A stretch of DNA of 64,000 bases. Source: JABMOV01 sp964344305. GTDB lineage: Bacteria; Fidelibacterota; Marinisomatia; Marinisomatales; JABMOV01. The notes beneath the pieces were generated by a model. The model was not told where the DNA came from and ran no database searches. It saw only the letters and a list, made by a program, of their open reading frames with translations. This document shows, in pieces, positions 28,289 to 37,601 of the stretch. The stretch covers positions 1-64,000 of the forward strand of contig CAYFMT010000016.1 in NCBI GenBank assembly GCA_964344305.1. Direction: 5' to 3'. The translations under genes and the position numbers were made by a program. Numbering within the stretch: position 1 is the first letter of the stretch; every line of letters starts with the position of its first letter.

Positions 28289-29404
28289 CTATTTTTTTGA
28301 TTTATATGGTAATCGTTTCCCTGTCACCACATCTTTCGTAATGGTGATTTTTTTTACATGGTCCATGTCTGGAATGGCAAATTGAATGTCCAGCATGATT
28401 TTTTCCATAATGGATCGCAAGGATCGTGCACCGGAGTGTCGTTGCATGGTTTGATGGATGATCTCATGGAGTCCATCTTCACGAAAATGTAAATCCACAC
28501 CATCCATTTCAAACAGTTTCTTGTACTGCTTCGTGAGGGCATTTTTTGGTTCGGTCAATATGTTAAAATAAGTATCAAAATCGAGGTGATCCAACGTGGT
28601 CACAACAGGTAACCGTCCAACCAGTTCAGGAATCAAACCGTATTGAACCATATCATCGGGCTCAACATACTGGAGTATCTTATCCTGATCGGTATCACTG
28701 GTGATGCTTTTCTGTCCAAATCCCATGGGTTTGGTGTTTCGACGTTTTTGAATGATTTCAGCAATACCATCAAAAAGTCCACCACAAATAAACAGAATAT
28801 TTTTGGTATTTATTGGTATGAGAGGTTGTTCCGGGTGTTTTCTACCGCCCTGGGGTGGAATATTGGCAATGGTCCCTTCCAGAATCTTAAGGAGGGCCTG
28901 CTGGACACCTTCACCTGATACATCTCGGGTAATGGAGGCACTTTCACCTTTTCGCCCTATTTTATCAATCTCATCAATATAAATAATCCCATGTTGAGCT
29001 GCTGTAACATTGTAATCCGAAACCTGCAGAAGCCGAACCAGTACATTTTCCACATCGTCTCCCACATACCCGGCTTCTGTCAGAGTTGTGGCATCTGCAA
29101 TGGCAAACGGCACGGACAAAAACCGTGCAAGGGTCTGTGCAATAAGTGTTTTTCCTGTTCCCGTTGGACCAATCATAAGAATATTGCTTTTTTCAAGCTC
29201 TACATCATCATGATCAGATATTGAGTGGTGGTGAAACGTCCGCTTGAAATGGTTGTACACCGCTACGGATATGGTACGCTTGGCACGATCCTGACCGATA
29301 ATGTACTGGTCCAGGAAGGTTTTTATCTCCGATGGTTTATGTAGATCGAATTCCGTTGGAAAACCCGATTGAGGTTGAGGTGATAGTCTCGGTAACTCAG
29401 CCAT
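28289..29404 (-). CDS. clpX: ATP-dependent Clp protease ATPase ClpX, lacking the N-terminal zinc domain
   Basis: The protein has 371 aa from the ATG at 29404, which overlaps the clpP stop by 8 nt. Walker A GPTGTGKT is at residues 79-86, pore loop GYVG at 112-115, Walker B IIYIDEIDK near 139-147, and the sensor II GARSLRSIM is near the C-terminus. The ClpP-docking IGF loop appears as MGFG. ClpX usually begins with a four-cysteine zinc-binding domain of about 60 residues. Here only about 20 residues precede the AAA+ core and none is Cys. The frame upstream is out-of-frame clpP. It unfolds substrates for ClpP. Recognition through adaptor proteins that bind the zinc domain should be absent. Confidence 0.94.
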   Translation of the reverse strand: MAELPRLSPQPQSGFPTEFDLHKPSEIKTFLDQYIIGQDRAKRTISVAVYNHFKRTFHHHSISDHDDVELEKSNILMIGPTGTGKTLIAQTLARFLSVPFAIADATTLTEAGYVGDDVENVLVRLLQVSDYNVTAAQHGIIYIDEIDKIGRKGESASITRDVSGEGVQQALLKILEGTIANIPPQGGRKHPEQPLIPINTKNILFICGGLFDGIAEIIQKRRNTKPMGFGQKSITSDTDQDKILQYVEPDDMVQYGLIPELVGRLPVVTTLDHLDFDTYFNILTEPKNALTKQYKKLFEMDGVDLHFREDGLHEIIHQTMQRHSGARSLRSIMEKIMLDIQFAIPDMDHVKKITITKDVVTGKRLPYKSKK

Positions 29405-30002
29405 GTCGCTTGGTGAGGATATTGTCGATGAGGCCATAGTCCAGTGCCTCATCAGAGCTCATGAAATAATTTCTATCCGTATCCCGTTCGATGCGTTTCA
29501 CAGTCTGTCCGGTACTTTTTGCCAGTATTTTATTCAGCTTGACACGAAGTTTTAAAATTTCATCTGCCTGTATCTTGATATCACTTGCCTGTCCTTCTGC
29601 ACCTCCCAGCGGCTGGTGAATCATCATTCTGGAGTTCGGTAAAGCAGATCGCTTTCCTTTCGTCCCTCCAGCCAGCAGAAGGGCAGCCATGCTGGATGCC
29701 TGTCCAATGCAGATGGTTGACACATCTGGTCGAATATAATTCATGGTGTCAAATATGGCCATCCCTGCTGTGACATATCCCCCGGGGGAATTGATGTAGA
29801 GGTGAATATCCCGTTCAGCGTTGTCTGATTCAAGAAACAGCATTTGGGCTACGACAAGAGACGCCACATTGTCATCGATGGGGGTGCCGAGAAAAATAAT
29901 CCTTTCACGAAGCAGTCTTGAATAAATATCAAATGCCCGCTCTGAGCGACCACTCTGTTCAACGACCATGGGGATGAGCTGAGAAATTTCACGATCCGTC
30001 AT
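29397..30002 (-). CDS. clpP: ATP-dependent Clp protease proteolytic subunit ClpP
   Basis: The protein has 201 aa. The ATG at 30002 is supported by an AAGGAG 7 nt upstream, which lies inside the end of tig. The catalytic triad is Ser104 (GQASSMAA), His129 (MMIHQP) and Asp174 (ERDTDR). The hydrophobic-site region and handle helix (QADEILKLRVKLNKIL) are normal. The length matches the family. It forms the tetradecameric serine protease chamber fed by ClpX, encoded directly downstream. The order tig-clpP-clpX is the common bacterial one. Confidence 0.97.
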   Translation of the reverse strand: MTDREISQLIPMVVEQSGRSERAFDIYSRLLRERIIFLGTPIDDNVASLVVAQMLFLESDNAERDIHLYINSPGGYVTAGMAIFDTMNYIRPDVSTICIGQASSMAALLLAGGTKGKRSALPNSRMMIHQPLGGAEGQASDIKIQADEILKLRVKLNKILAKSTGQTVKRIERDTDRNYFMSSDEALDYGLIDNILTKRHG

Positions 30003-30003
30003 A

Positions 30004-31293
30004 TTAGACTCCTTGCATATCCTGTTCACGGAGATCTTTTGTATTGACCTTCACCGTTTTTATTTTTGCATACTCTTTCAGGTAATTTAGAATTTTCTTT
30101 TCTACAAGATCATCTTCAATTTTATCCCGATTGCTCGGTTTCTTGTAATACTGTTCAATATCTTTTGCATATTGTGGGGAACGTTCTATAAGACGGTTTA
30201 CCTCATCTTGAATCTCGTCTTTTGATACTGAAATGGACTGATCCCGGATGATCGCTTTTCTCAGAAGATACCATTTCATGTTACGCTCTGCCACAGGCTG
30301 ATAAGTTTCCCTTACCTTCTCATCATCCAGTTCAGAGCCAGGATTGGATTTTTTTACGTCCTCCATGAGGTGCAGGAGATAGGATTCTACCATGGAAGGT
30401 GGGTACTCGATATTTGCCAGTTCAATGAGAGCATCGGACAGTTGCCTGTCAAATGATTCTTCAGATCGTCTATCGTATTCCAACTCAATAGATTCACGGA
30501 TTTTATCACGCCATGCATCGACGGTATCCAGGGCTGGATCCACCATTTTTACGAAGTCTTCATTGACCTCAGGCAATTCATGGTCTTCTACCCTCGTGAC
30601 CGTTAGTTCATATTTCAGTGTCCCTTCGTCCCCGGCTGGAACATCTATCTGAGCCTTATCCTCCGCCTTCAATCCTGTTAGCTTTGCAGCCAGGTCACCG
30701 GTGAATGCTCCTTCACCAATTTTAATGTATCGTCCCTCCATTTTCTTACCAATAAGGGGCGTACCTGATTCGTCAAGTTCCTGGAGATCACACACAATGA
30801 AATGTCCCTCTTTTGCACCATCTTCAATGGTGTGGATATTCATGTATCGCGCGCGGATATCATCTATGGTGATTTCCATATCCTTCTCATCTGAAATGTA
30901 GGTCGTTTTCTGGACCTTCAGGCTGTTCTTCTTCAGGGTTGGAAGGGAAATCTCCGGTTCAATTTCAAATGAAACCTTGAAGGTAAAATCGTTCTCATAA
31001 TGAAAATCCAGATCAGAGACTTCGCCCTGGTTGACAGGTACCAGTTCCTTTTCCTGTAGAGCCATGCTGTAAAATTTGTTGAATGAATCCTCGATGTATT
31101 CCATTTCAATATTGGGGAGGTAGTTTTGCAGTAAAACCCTGCGAGGGACTTTCCCCGGTCTGAAACCAGGTAATTTTACCCGTTTTGCGAATTTTTTCAT
31201 GGATGCTTCGAAATCTTCTTCTATGTCTCCCCATGGGACTGTGATGTCAAGTTGACGTGTATAACTGTTTACTTCTTGTACCTGAATATCCAC
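30004..31293 (-). CDS. tig: Trigger factor, ribosome-associated chaperone
   Basis: The protein has 429 aa. The ribosome-docking signature GFRPGKVP is at residues 43-50. The FKBP-type peptidyl-prolyl isomerase domain lies at about 150-245 (GHFIVCDLQEL, LTGLKAEDKAQIDVP). The C-terminal helical arms with many charged residues follow. It binds near the exit tunnel and shields nascent chains. The gene heads the tig-clpP-clpX operon. The stop codon is one base before clpP, and the clpP ribosome site is within the last tig codons, so the two are coupled. Confidence 0.96.
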   Translation of the reverse strand: MDIQVQEVNSYTRQLDITVPWGDIEEDFEASMKKFAKRVKLPGFRPGKVPRRVLLQNYLPNIEMEYIEDSFNKFYSMALQEKELVPVNQGEVSDLDFHYENDFTFKVSFEIEPEISLPTLKKNSLKVQKTTYISDEKDMEITIDDIRARYMNIHTIEDGAKEGHFIVCDLQELDESGTPLIGKKMEGRYIKIGEGAFTGDLAAKLTGLKAEDKAQIDVPAGDEGTLKYELTVTRVEDHELPEVNEDFVKMVDPALDTVDAWRDKIRESIELEYDRRSEESFDRQLSDALIELANIEYPPSMVESYLLHLMEDVKKSNPGSELDDEKVRETYQPVAERNMKWYLLRKAIIRDQSISVSKDEIQDEVNRLIERSPQYAKDIEQYYKKPSNRDKIEDDLVEKKILNYLKEYAKIKTVKVNTKDLREQDMQGV

Positions 31294-31426
31294 AATACTT
31301 CCTGATCTAGTTAAAAATTGGTGTGGAATTTACTATAGGTCGTCTTTGTTGGAAGACATGTCATGGCTATATAAAGAATATTAATAACATACGACTTTTG
31401 GGCTTCCATATAAATTATTGGACACA

Positions 31427-31457
31427 GGGCGATTCCCATCTAAATTCGCCCCGGTTT
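31427..31457 (+). promoter_or_regulatory. Possible leader hairpin before the RRM gene
   Basis: GGGCGA (31427-31432) and TCGCCC (31446-31451) form a 6-bp stem followed by CGGTTTTTC, about 55 nt before the RRM start. It could be an attenuator or cold-sensitive leader structure. The remainder of the 31294-31508 gap is AT-rich promoter space for the divergent tig and RRM genes. Confidence 0.3.
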
Positions 31458-31508
31458 TTCATCGTTGAGATGGAAAACAGTTACTGACAATTAATTAGAG
31501 AGACCATT

Positions 31509-31778
31509 ATGAACTTGTATGTAGGAAACTTATCCTATGATCTATCAGAAGACGATTTAAGAAATGCCTTTGCAGAGCATGGTGAAGTATCAAGCGCAAA
31601 AATTATTTCCGATCGTATGACAGGCCGTTCCAAAGGATTCGGATTTGTTGAAATGCCTAACGATGATGAAGGTCGTTCCGCTTTGGAAGCGCTGAACGAT
31701 CAGGAATTGATGGGCAGAAACCTAAGAGTAAGCGAAGCAAGACCTCGACAGGAGAGGCCTCAACGACGTTCGTTCTAA
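31509..31778 (+). CDS. Small RRM RNA-binding protein
   Basis: The protein has 89 aa. A single RNA recognition motif fills residues 1-78, with RNP2 LYVGNL (3-8) and RNP1 KGFGFVEM (42-49), both with the RNA-stacking aromatics. A short basic tail RPRQERPQRRSF follows. GAGAGA precedes the ATG by about 7 nt. Such proteins are known in cyanobacteria and FCB bacteria as abundant, often cold-induced RNA chaperones. The gene is monocistronic, with its own promoter region and a strong terminator. Confidence 0.95.
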   Translation: MNLYVGNLSYDLSEDDLRNAFAEHGEVSSAKIISDRMTGRSKGFGFVEMPNDDEGRSALEALNDQELMGRNLRVSEARPRQERPQRRSF

Positions 31779-31782
31779 TCTT

Positions 31783-31813
31783 AAACGGCCTGTGAAAACA
31801 GGCCGTTTTTTTT
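31783..31813 (+). terminator. Rho-independent terminator of the RRM gene
   Basis: The 11-bp perfect stem AAACGGCCTGT/ACAGGCCGTTT with a GAAA loop is followed by a run of T, ending just inside the next, convergent gene. Confidence 0.96.
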
Positions 31814-32423
31814 ATCTAATCTGTAACACTCCCGTATACATAAACCACATTCCCCCCAATTGTATGATATGGTATAAATCATTGTGATTAAAATATCTGT
31901 GGGTTGGCCAACCTGATAACTGGACCACACCGGCCAACAGACTTACAAGGATTCCCACAGCAATGGTCCCTGCACCTGGAACATCATTATTCCATGCTAA
32001 AGTCGTGAGAACCAGGATGAGCAACAGGGCAGGGAAATAATACATCATCACTACCCGGAATGTCATCATCTTGAAGGCAACTCTAATATAATACAAAAAG
32101 GACAATATAATTAGCGAGGAGAACACCATTGGATTACTTCCCTGCCAGGTCACCACTCCCAAAAGCAACGTAGCTGTGGTCATTCCAATTCCCACATAGG
32201 TTATTCGATTGAGATCGTCAGAAATTTTTTGTGAATAGTGTGGTCCCCAGCCATGACGAATGGATCCCGACACAGCTGAAATAGCTATGCTGATAAACGA
32301 CATCCCCCAGAAACTCTGGATTGTCCATAATGGGTTTGATAACAGTTGAATACCAATGTAACACCCCAATAGTGCAATGAAACCATCCGTGATGACCGTC
32401 GTCGGTTCATGCACCTTTTTCAT
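31812..32423 (-). CDS. Seven-helix-like membrane protein of unknown function
   Basis: The 203-aa protein has about seven hydrophobic segments. Conserved-looking polar residues are Ser/His in SGSIRHGWG after segment 2, and HNDLYHIIQ just before the last segment. This distribution recalls the CREST (ceramidase-like) hydrolase superfamily, where Ser, Asp and His residues at membrane ends bind metal. The match is by eye and weak. The gene starts 3 nt after the secreted deiminase stop, so they are probably cotranscribed. Confidence 0.6.
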   Translation of the reverse strand: MKKVHEPTTVITDGFIALLGCYIGIQLLSNPLWTIQSFWGMSFISIAISAVSGSIRHGWGPHYSQKISDDLNRITYVGIGMTTATLLLGVVTWQGSNPMVFSSLIILSFLYYIRVAFKMMTFRVVMMYYFPALLLILVLTTLAWNNDVPGAGTIAVGILVSLLAGVVQLSGWPTHRYFNHNDLYHIIQLGGMWFMYTGVLQIR

Positions 32424-32426
32424 TCG

Positions 32427-33737
32427 CTACCATTCCAGGATTTGATTCAGCAGCACAACAATATCAATGGCTGTGACCTGCCCATCCCCATTCACATCGG
32501 CCATTTCTTCGGAGCATCTTCCCGGGGAATTGACATCCATAATCACGTCTGCGATGACCAGCAGATCAAACAGGTTTATTTGACCATCTCCATTTGTATC
32601 ACCTGTTGCCCATTCCTCACAGGGATTCACGATCTCGATCATGGAAGGAACCTTCATGGTAATACAATGGATGGCACCATTGGCTGTTATGATTTGATTG
32701 CAATCATATCCAATAATCTCGTATCCAGGCAGGATCGATTCATATTGCGCCAATACATCGGCATCCGTGGCGAAACCATATACAGGCACATAAACTTTTT
32801 TGTTGACGAATAGGGAATTGATATATGTATAGGTTATACCGCTGTCATACGGTGGCATCAGCATTCGGATGACATTGAAGGGACGACCCTCTCCATTGGT
32901 CTCATTTTCCAGTTGGTTCGCTACCTGATTGCAAATGTTAAAATTGTCACCGGATGCATCACCTGGTGATTCATATTCTCCAACAATGATTGTGGTGTCG
33001 TTCACCACTTTCACGAACATATCAATATGCCCTGTGCCATCATTGTCCAGATGATCCGTAATGATCACTTTATGGACCCCAAAATAATCAGAGAAATAAT
33101 CCTCTATCATTTCCACGGTGAGGTTTCCATCGGGATTGAATCCCTGGGATGGATCAAAAATCACATCGGATATAAGTACGGCACCCTTACCATCCAGGAG
33201 CATGTTACCACCAGCCTCTACAAGTCCCAACCCGTAATAATCCATGTTCCACAAATTGGCCAGGTCTTCTGGAAATGCATCATCCAGAGGACGCGGCCGA
33301 TTGTATTCCAGATCGATGACAGCACGTGATCCATCAGGCTGGTAGATCCACCAGGGTCCATAATCCCTCATCCATACTGAATTAAGTACATCATGGATGA
33401 ATTCCACACGATCCATATTCACGCCAAAAGCATTCAATTCATTTGAGACAGCATTCTGTTGTGATTGTCCATCTACTACCACCCAGGCTGTATCGGTTTC
33501 AGCCGTCTCCTTGATCATTTGTTTCACAAGGGTTGTATAACTCTCCCATGCAAAAATGATCCCTGCAACGGAGTCAAATTCTGCAGGGGCAAATACAATG
33601 GAGTCCGGTGGATCTGTGATGGTTCTATCGGACCCAATTTGGTCCAGAAGTGTTTTTTCCACTTCAGTCAATCCATGGGGTAAATTGGATTGGGCAAAGA
33701 GTGGAATGAGAAACAGTAGTGGAAGGATTCTTTTCAT
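32427..33737 (-). CDS. Secreted agmatine-deiminase/PAD-family protein with C-terminal dockerin
   Basis: The protein has 436 aa from the ATG at 33737, where a signal peptide begins (MKRILPLLFLIPLFAQS) after GGTGA. The deiminase fold is complete. It shows WMRDYGPWW, GGNMLLDGKG, the DNDGTGHIDMFVK segment with the catalytic Asp/His, and the nucleophile Cys358 in GAIHCITM. Residues of about 378-436 are a type I dockerin with two calcium loops (DTNGDGQINLFDL and DVNGDGQVTAIDI). Agmatine deiminases are usually cytoplasmic. Export and a dockerin suggest action on peptidyl-arginine or another guanidino compound while docked to a cohesin. There is no T9SS domain. Confidence 0.88.
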   Translation of the reverse strand: MKRILPLLFLIPLFAQSNLPHGLTEVEKTLLDQIGSDRTITDPPDSIVFAPAEFDSVAGIIFAWESYTTLVKQMIKETAETDTAWVVVDGQSQQNAVSNELNAFGVNMDRVEFIHDVLNSVWMRDYGPWWIYQPDGSRAVIDLEYNRPRPLDDAFPEDLANLWNMDYYGLGLVEAGGNMLLDGKGAVLISDVIFDPSQGFNPDGNLTVEMIEDYFSDYFGVHKVIITDHLDNDGTGHIDMFVKVVNDTTIIVGEYESPGDASGDNFNICNQVANQLENETNGEGRPFNVIRMLMPPYDSGITYTYINSLFVNKKVYVPVYGFATDADVLAQYESILPGYEIIGYDCNQIITANGAIHCITMKVPSMIEIVNPCEEWATGDTNGDGQINLFDLLVIADVIMDVNSPGRCSEEMADVNGDGQVTAIDIVVLLNQILEW

Positions 33738-33813
33738 TTCACCGATTAAGATTTTTATAGGGAAAACTAAAAATATCTTCCTCAAATGCCTATAGAAATC
33801 AGGTGCCAGTCTG

Positions 33814-34743
33814 TTAGATGCCGTGTAGAACTGTCTCTTTTATACCGTCAGAATACGATGTTGGGTTTACCTTAAATCGTTTTTCAAATTTATGACTTTT
33901 GAAAACATAATCTGTGCTGTATTGATATGACATTTCTGCAAGTTCCTTCAGGATGGGTACAAACAATCCCAGGGATTTCAGCATAAAATGACTAATGACC
34001 TGTGGTTTTAGTTCCACATCCAGTTCTTTTGCAATCATATCGATCCATCCTTGTCCTGTAGGTGGATTGTCTGCCGTTGGTAAATGCCATACCTGGTTGA
34101 ATGCATCATCCGTGGTACCGAGCAATGCAGTTGCCTTTCCCGCATCCGGTACGTAGGTCATGGAATGCTTATAGTCCAGGGATCGCATCCACTGGGGACG
34201 TTTTCCTTCCACCAGTTTGCTGATGACCATTTCCGTCAGGGCACTTGTGTGTTGAATGGCTGGACCATAGTAATCTGCACAACGTGCAATTAGTGCCTGA
34301 ATATGACCGGACTCCACCTCATCCATTAGCATATTAGCAATGGTGGTCCGTACCTGACCCTTTTTGTTGCAGGGATTGATGGGAGTGGATTCATCCATAT
34401 CACCTAACCTCGTTGGGTCGTACATGTAGATATTATCAAAAAAGACAAGTCTAGAACTCGACTCTCTGCAGGCTGCGATTGTATTTTTCATGAACATGGG
34501 CCAGTGTGATTCCCATGCCTTTGTGGAATAAGGAAACCCTACGGTGATGTATACCACTGATGACCCCTGTATGGCATTGAAAAGTGCATCCTTATCCATA
34601 ACATCAGCAGATATCAATTCATCCGTAGGATTCACTTTTTTAGGGTTCCGGCTTACCAGCCTGATTTTCTCTGTATACTGTGGCAATGCTTTTGCCAGTT
34701 CTTTGCCAATGGCACCACCGGCTCCTAATATTGTTTGGGTCAT
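33814..34743 (-). CDS. NAD-dependent epimerase/dehydratase (SDR) family protein
   Basis: The protein has 309 aa. The ATG at 34743 has GGAGG 7 nt upstream. Another ATG at 34749 is too close to that site. The Rossmann glycine motif is at the very N-terminus (TILGAGGAIGKELAKAL). An atypical extended-SDR core follows, with SSVVYITVGFPYS and YYGPAIQH. The Tyr-x-x-x-Lys pair is not clear, as in many atypical SDRs. It is probably a nucleotide-sugar or NAD(P)-linked oxidoreductase, or a regulator like NmrA. The substrate is unknown. It lies 25 nt downstream of the TonB receptor. Confidence 0.82.
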   Translation of the reverse strand: MTQTILGAGGAIGKELAKALPQYTEKIRLVSRNPKKVNPTDELISADVMDKDALFNAIQGSSVVYITVGFPYSTKAWESHWPMFMKNTIAACRESSSRLVFFDNIYMYDPTRLGDMDESTPINPCNKKGQVRTTIANMLMDEVESGHIQALIARCADYYGPAIQHTSALTEMVISKLVEGKRPQWMRSLDYKHSMTYVPDAGKATALLGTTDDAFNQVWHLPTADNPPTGQGWIDMIAKELDVELKPQVISHFMLKSLGLFVPILKELAEMSYQYSTDYVFKSHKFEKRFKVNPTSYSDGIKETVLHGI

Positions 34744-34768
34744 AGTCATTCCTCCAGGGTAAATCAGG

Positions 34769-37297
34769 TTAAAATTCCAATGTGAAACCACCAACAGGAA
34801 ATACCTCAAATTGCAGGATATCTGACACGGTTCCATCTGCGTTATATTGTCGATCCCAGATGTTTTCTCGATTAAACATGTTCTGGATATCGAAATAGGA
34901 TATAATATTGATGTTTTTGTAACTGGAATGCCAAAGAATCATAAGATCGAAACGATGATAAGATTTCAACCGTTCCGTATTATAGTCCGCTGAAAAGTCA
35001 TCATACCATCTTTGCTGGGTGTGATCATAATGCAATGGTGTGTATGGTTTTCCACCAATGTATCGGTATTTCATGGATATCTCAAGTTCATCGGATCCTA
35101 AACCCAGTATAGTACCCAGCATCCTTACAAACCCATTTCTCTCTGACAATGGTACAATATTGGTGCCTTTCAATGGAATCCGGTATCCGCCTACCAGTGA
35201 GAATACGTGCTGGTAATCGTAGGTCTGGGGATAGTACTTTTCTTCAACTGACCGTGGATCCTGCGCAAAAGCCCTGTACCACGAGTAAGACACAGTCCCG
35301 AAAAGATCCTTTGCCATTTTCTTTTGAAGGAAAACCTCTAAACCATAGGATTTCGCATGCCCTTCATTCACAAGACGATAGCTCTCATCGGTCGAGTCAG
35401 GGGTTGTATCATGCCAGCGAACCGGCACATCGGAATACTCTTTCCAATAGGCTTCGATAGTCCCCCGTGTATCCAGCGAGAAGAAATGCTCCAGACTCAT
35501 CACATACTGGTCATTGTATTTGCTTCTCAGGGATTTGTTTACGTCATCCATGGCAAGGAGGGTCAGGTGAGGTTCCTGAAAATGCCTTCCATAGGCCAAA
35601 TTAATACTGGATGCCGGTGAGAGCATGTAGTTCAATCCCAGACGAGGGGACAACCACGTAAAGTCCGTGTATTCAAGGTATCCGGCACGTAAACCTAGAA
35701 TGGCATTCAACCGTGTCGATATGCCAACCTTCACCTGTCCGTAACCTCCCAGTCTGGGTGTGGAAATAGACTTATTATTTGTATACGCATCGTTCCTTGG
35801 TACAAACATATTGGATTTCCTGAAACGCACCTTTTCCCAACTTCCATTTGAGAACTCTGCAACATAGGTCCAGGTACCGTTCACTTCATAAATAGAATCA
35901 GGATCCGCATTGGAGATCACGGGGTAGACATTTGTCTCCCATGTTGAACGATCAATCACCGAAAAGGAATCTCCTACAGCTGCATAGTTGTATTCCCAGA
36001 ACCAAATGGTGTCTGCCTCAACATAGGAATCCACTTCTGAGCCAAGCTGTTTCCAGTCTACCCCACCGCTAATCTCCAGACCTGGATTTAGTTTCCACAA
36101 AAAGTCGACTTTTGCCTGAGTATCCTTCTCAATAAAAATCTGATCTGCATAATAGACTTTATCCCGTTCCCCATTCAGTCGATAGACATCGTAATCAAAA
36201 TAGGCACGGGTACCCCCTATCATGACATTCATTAATCCTGAACTACCCAGCAGTTTTTTATAATTGAAACCATACGCATATTGATTTCCTTTTACATCCA
36301 CATTTTCGGCTCCCCGGCTCCACGCCTCATTTTCTCCTTCCAGATTAATAGCATCATTCCCATACACCATATTTATGGTTAGTTTATCTGTAGGAGTCAG
36401 GTCATACGTCAGTTTAGATTGAGAACTCCAATAACGTGGGACGGCAGTAAGTCCTGTGCTGGCAATTATGAGGTCCAGATAGCTTTTTTTAAATGAATTC
36501 ATATAGGAACCTCTTCCATCTCCAATGGGTCCCTCCACATTAAGACCGATTCCTGCCATGCTCATGTCAATATCCTGTGAGTGCATGGTTCGGTTTCCTT
36601 CTCGGAGGGAAATATCCATGACACTGGATGCTTTATTACCATATTTTGCAGGGAACGCGCCTGCGAGGAAGTCAACTCGATCTATGAAAAGTGTATTGAT
36701 CATGTTGATGGGTCCCCCACCGGTCCCAAGTTCTCCAAAATGGTTTGGGTTGGATATTTCAATATTGTCCATAATGAAGAGGTTTTCACCTGGTGAACCA
36801 CCACGAACCACAATTTCATTCTGCTGATCAGAACCGGATACAACTGCAGGAAGAGCCTGCATCATTCGCTGAATATCCACGGCTCCAGCAGGATCTCTAC
36901 GAATTTCATTTAAATCCACGGTTCTACTCGATACGAGGGCATCTTTTTCCTTTTCAAAATATTCTCGAGTAACTGTCACTCCTTCCATCTCAATGACAGA
37001 TTGCTCGAGTTCAGCCTGGATAATTGCCGGTCTGTTTTCTACCACGCGAACATTTAGTTTGGTAATCGGTTTGTATCCAATGGCACTAAACCGCACATGG
37101 TAAAAACCTACTGGAATTCCCGGGATGTGGAAATTCCCATCCATGTCAGAAGCGGCTCCCAGGGCTGTGCCATCCAGGATCACATTGACCCCTGGCAAGG
37201 GTTGATGTGTGGCATTGTCCGTTATGGTACCCAGGATCATACCTGACTGTCCAAATACTATAGATGCAAAAAGCATCATGGTCGACAAATATTTCAT
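34769..37297 (-). CDS. TonB-dependent receptor with carboxypeptidase-regulatory-like domain
   Basis: The protein has 842 aa. The start at 37297 has GGAG 6 nt upstream and a signal peptide (MKYLSTMMLFASIVFGQ). Residues 20-100 are CarboxypepD_reg-like (GTITDNATHQPLPGVNVILDG). The plug follows at about 125-235 (IQRMMQALPAVVSG, IVVRGGSPGENLFIMDN). The barrel ends in FPVGGFTLEF with a terminal Phe. It lacks the acidic WDxGE inserts of the other receptor. Overlapping upstream genes encode a winged-helix regulator and a membrane protein, which suggests receptor expression is controlled locally. Confidence 0.93.
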   Translation of the reverse strand: MKYLSTMMLFASIVFGQSGMILGTITDNATHQPLPGVNVILDGTALGAASDMDGNFHIPGIPVGFYHVRFSAIGYKPITKLNVRVVENRPAIIQAELEQSVIEMEGVTVTREYFEKEKDALVSSRTVDLNEIRRDPAGAVDIQRMMQALPAVVSGSDQQNEIVVRGGSPGENLFIMDNIEISNPNHFGELGTGGGPINMINTLFIDRVDFLAGAFPAKYGNKASSVMDISLREGNRTMHSQDIDMSMAGIGLNVEGPIGDGRGSYMNSFKKSYLDLIIASTGLTAVPRYWSSQSKLTYDLTPTDKLTINMVYGNDAINLEGENEAWSRGAENVDVKGNQYAYGFNYKKLLGSSGLMNVMIGGTRAYFDYDVYRLNGERDKVYYADQIFIEKDTQAKVDFLWKLNPGLEISGGVDWKQLGSEVDSYVEADTIWFWEYNYAAVGDSFSVIDRSTWETNVYPVISNADPDSIYEVNGTWTYVAEFSNGSWEKVRFRKSNMFVPRNDAYTNNKSISTPRLGGYGQVKVGISTRLNAILGLRAGYLEYTDFTWLSPRLGLNYMLSPASSINLAYGRHFQEPHLTLLAMDDVNKSLRSKYNDQYVMSLEHFFSLDTRGTIEAYWKEYSDVPVRWHDTTPDSTDESYRLVNEGHAKSYGLEVFLQKKMAKDLFGTVSYSWYRAFAQDPRSVEEKYYPQTYDYQHVFSLVGGYRIPLKGTNIVPLSERNGFVRMLGTILGLGSDELEISMKYRYIGGKPYTPLHYDHTQQRWYDDFSADYNTERLKSYHRFDLMILWHSSYKNINIISYFDIQNMFNRENIWDRQYNADGTVSDILQFEVFPVGGFTLEF

Positions 37298-37298
37298 G

Positions 37299-37601
37299 TC
37301 ATTCTCCAATCTTTAATAATGATTCTATATGAGCCACATATTGCTGGAAAGCCTTTCTTCCCTTTGATGTAATGGTGTACCTGGAAATGGGCTTTCGATC
37401 ACAAAATTCTTTGGTTACCTCTATAAAAGATGCTTCCTCCAGTTTGCGTAACTGTACACTGAGGTTGCCATCTGTGGCGCCAGTTTTTTCTCGTATAAAA
37501 ACAAAAGGGGCATCTTCTATGGTGGACAATAATGCCAGGACGGATAAACGAATACGAGAATGAATTAGATCATCAATTTGTTGATAATCAAAATCAGCCA
37601 T
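37299..37601 (-). CDS. Winged-helix transcriptional regulator (HTH_34 type)
   Basis: The 100-aa protein is a single winged helix. Helices cover HSRIRLSVLALLSTIEDAPF, the recognition helix is near TDGNLSVQLRKLEEA, and the wing is RKPISRYTITSKGRKAF. It resembles the HTH_34/MarR-like regulators common in FCB genomes. Its ATG overlaps the stop of the membrane-protein gene by 8 nt, and its stop is next to the TonB-receptor start. It probably represses this three-gene unit. No ligand domain is present. Confidence 0.87.
   Translation of the reverse strand: MADFDYQQIDDLIHSRIRLSVLALLSTIEDAPFVFIREKTGATDGNLSVQLRKLEEASFIEVTKEFCDRKPISRYTITSKGRKAFQQYVAHIESLLKIGE

Noticed and set aside
29405..29452. Extension of clpX to an upstream ATG
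   Set aside because: The extra 16 codons are out-of-frame clpP and do not encode the missing zinc domain. The ATG at 29404 has the usual 8-nt overlap.
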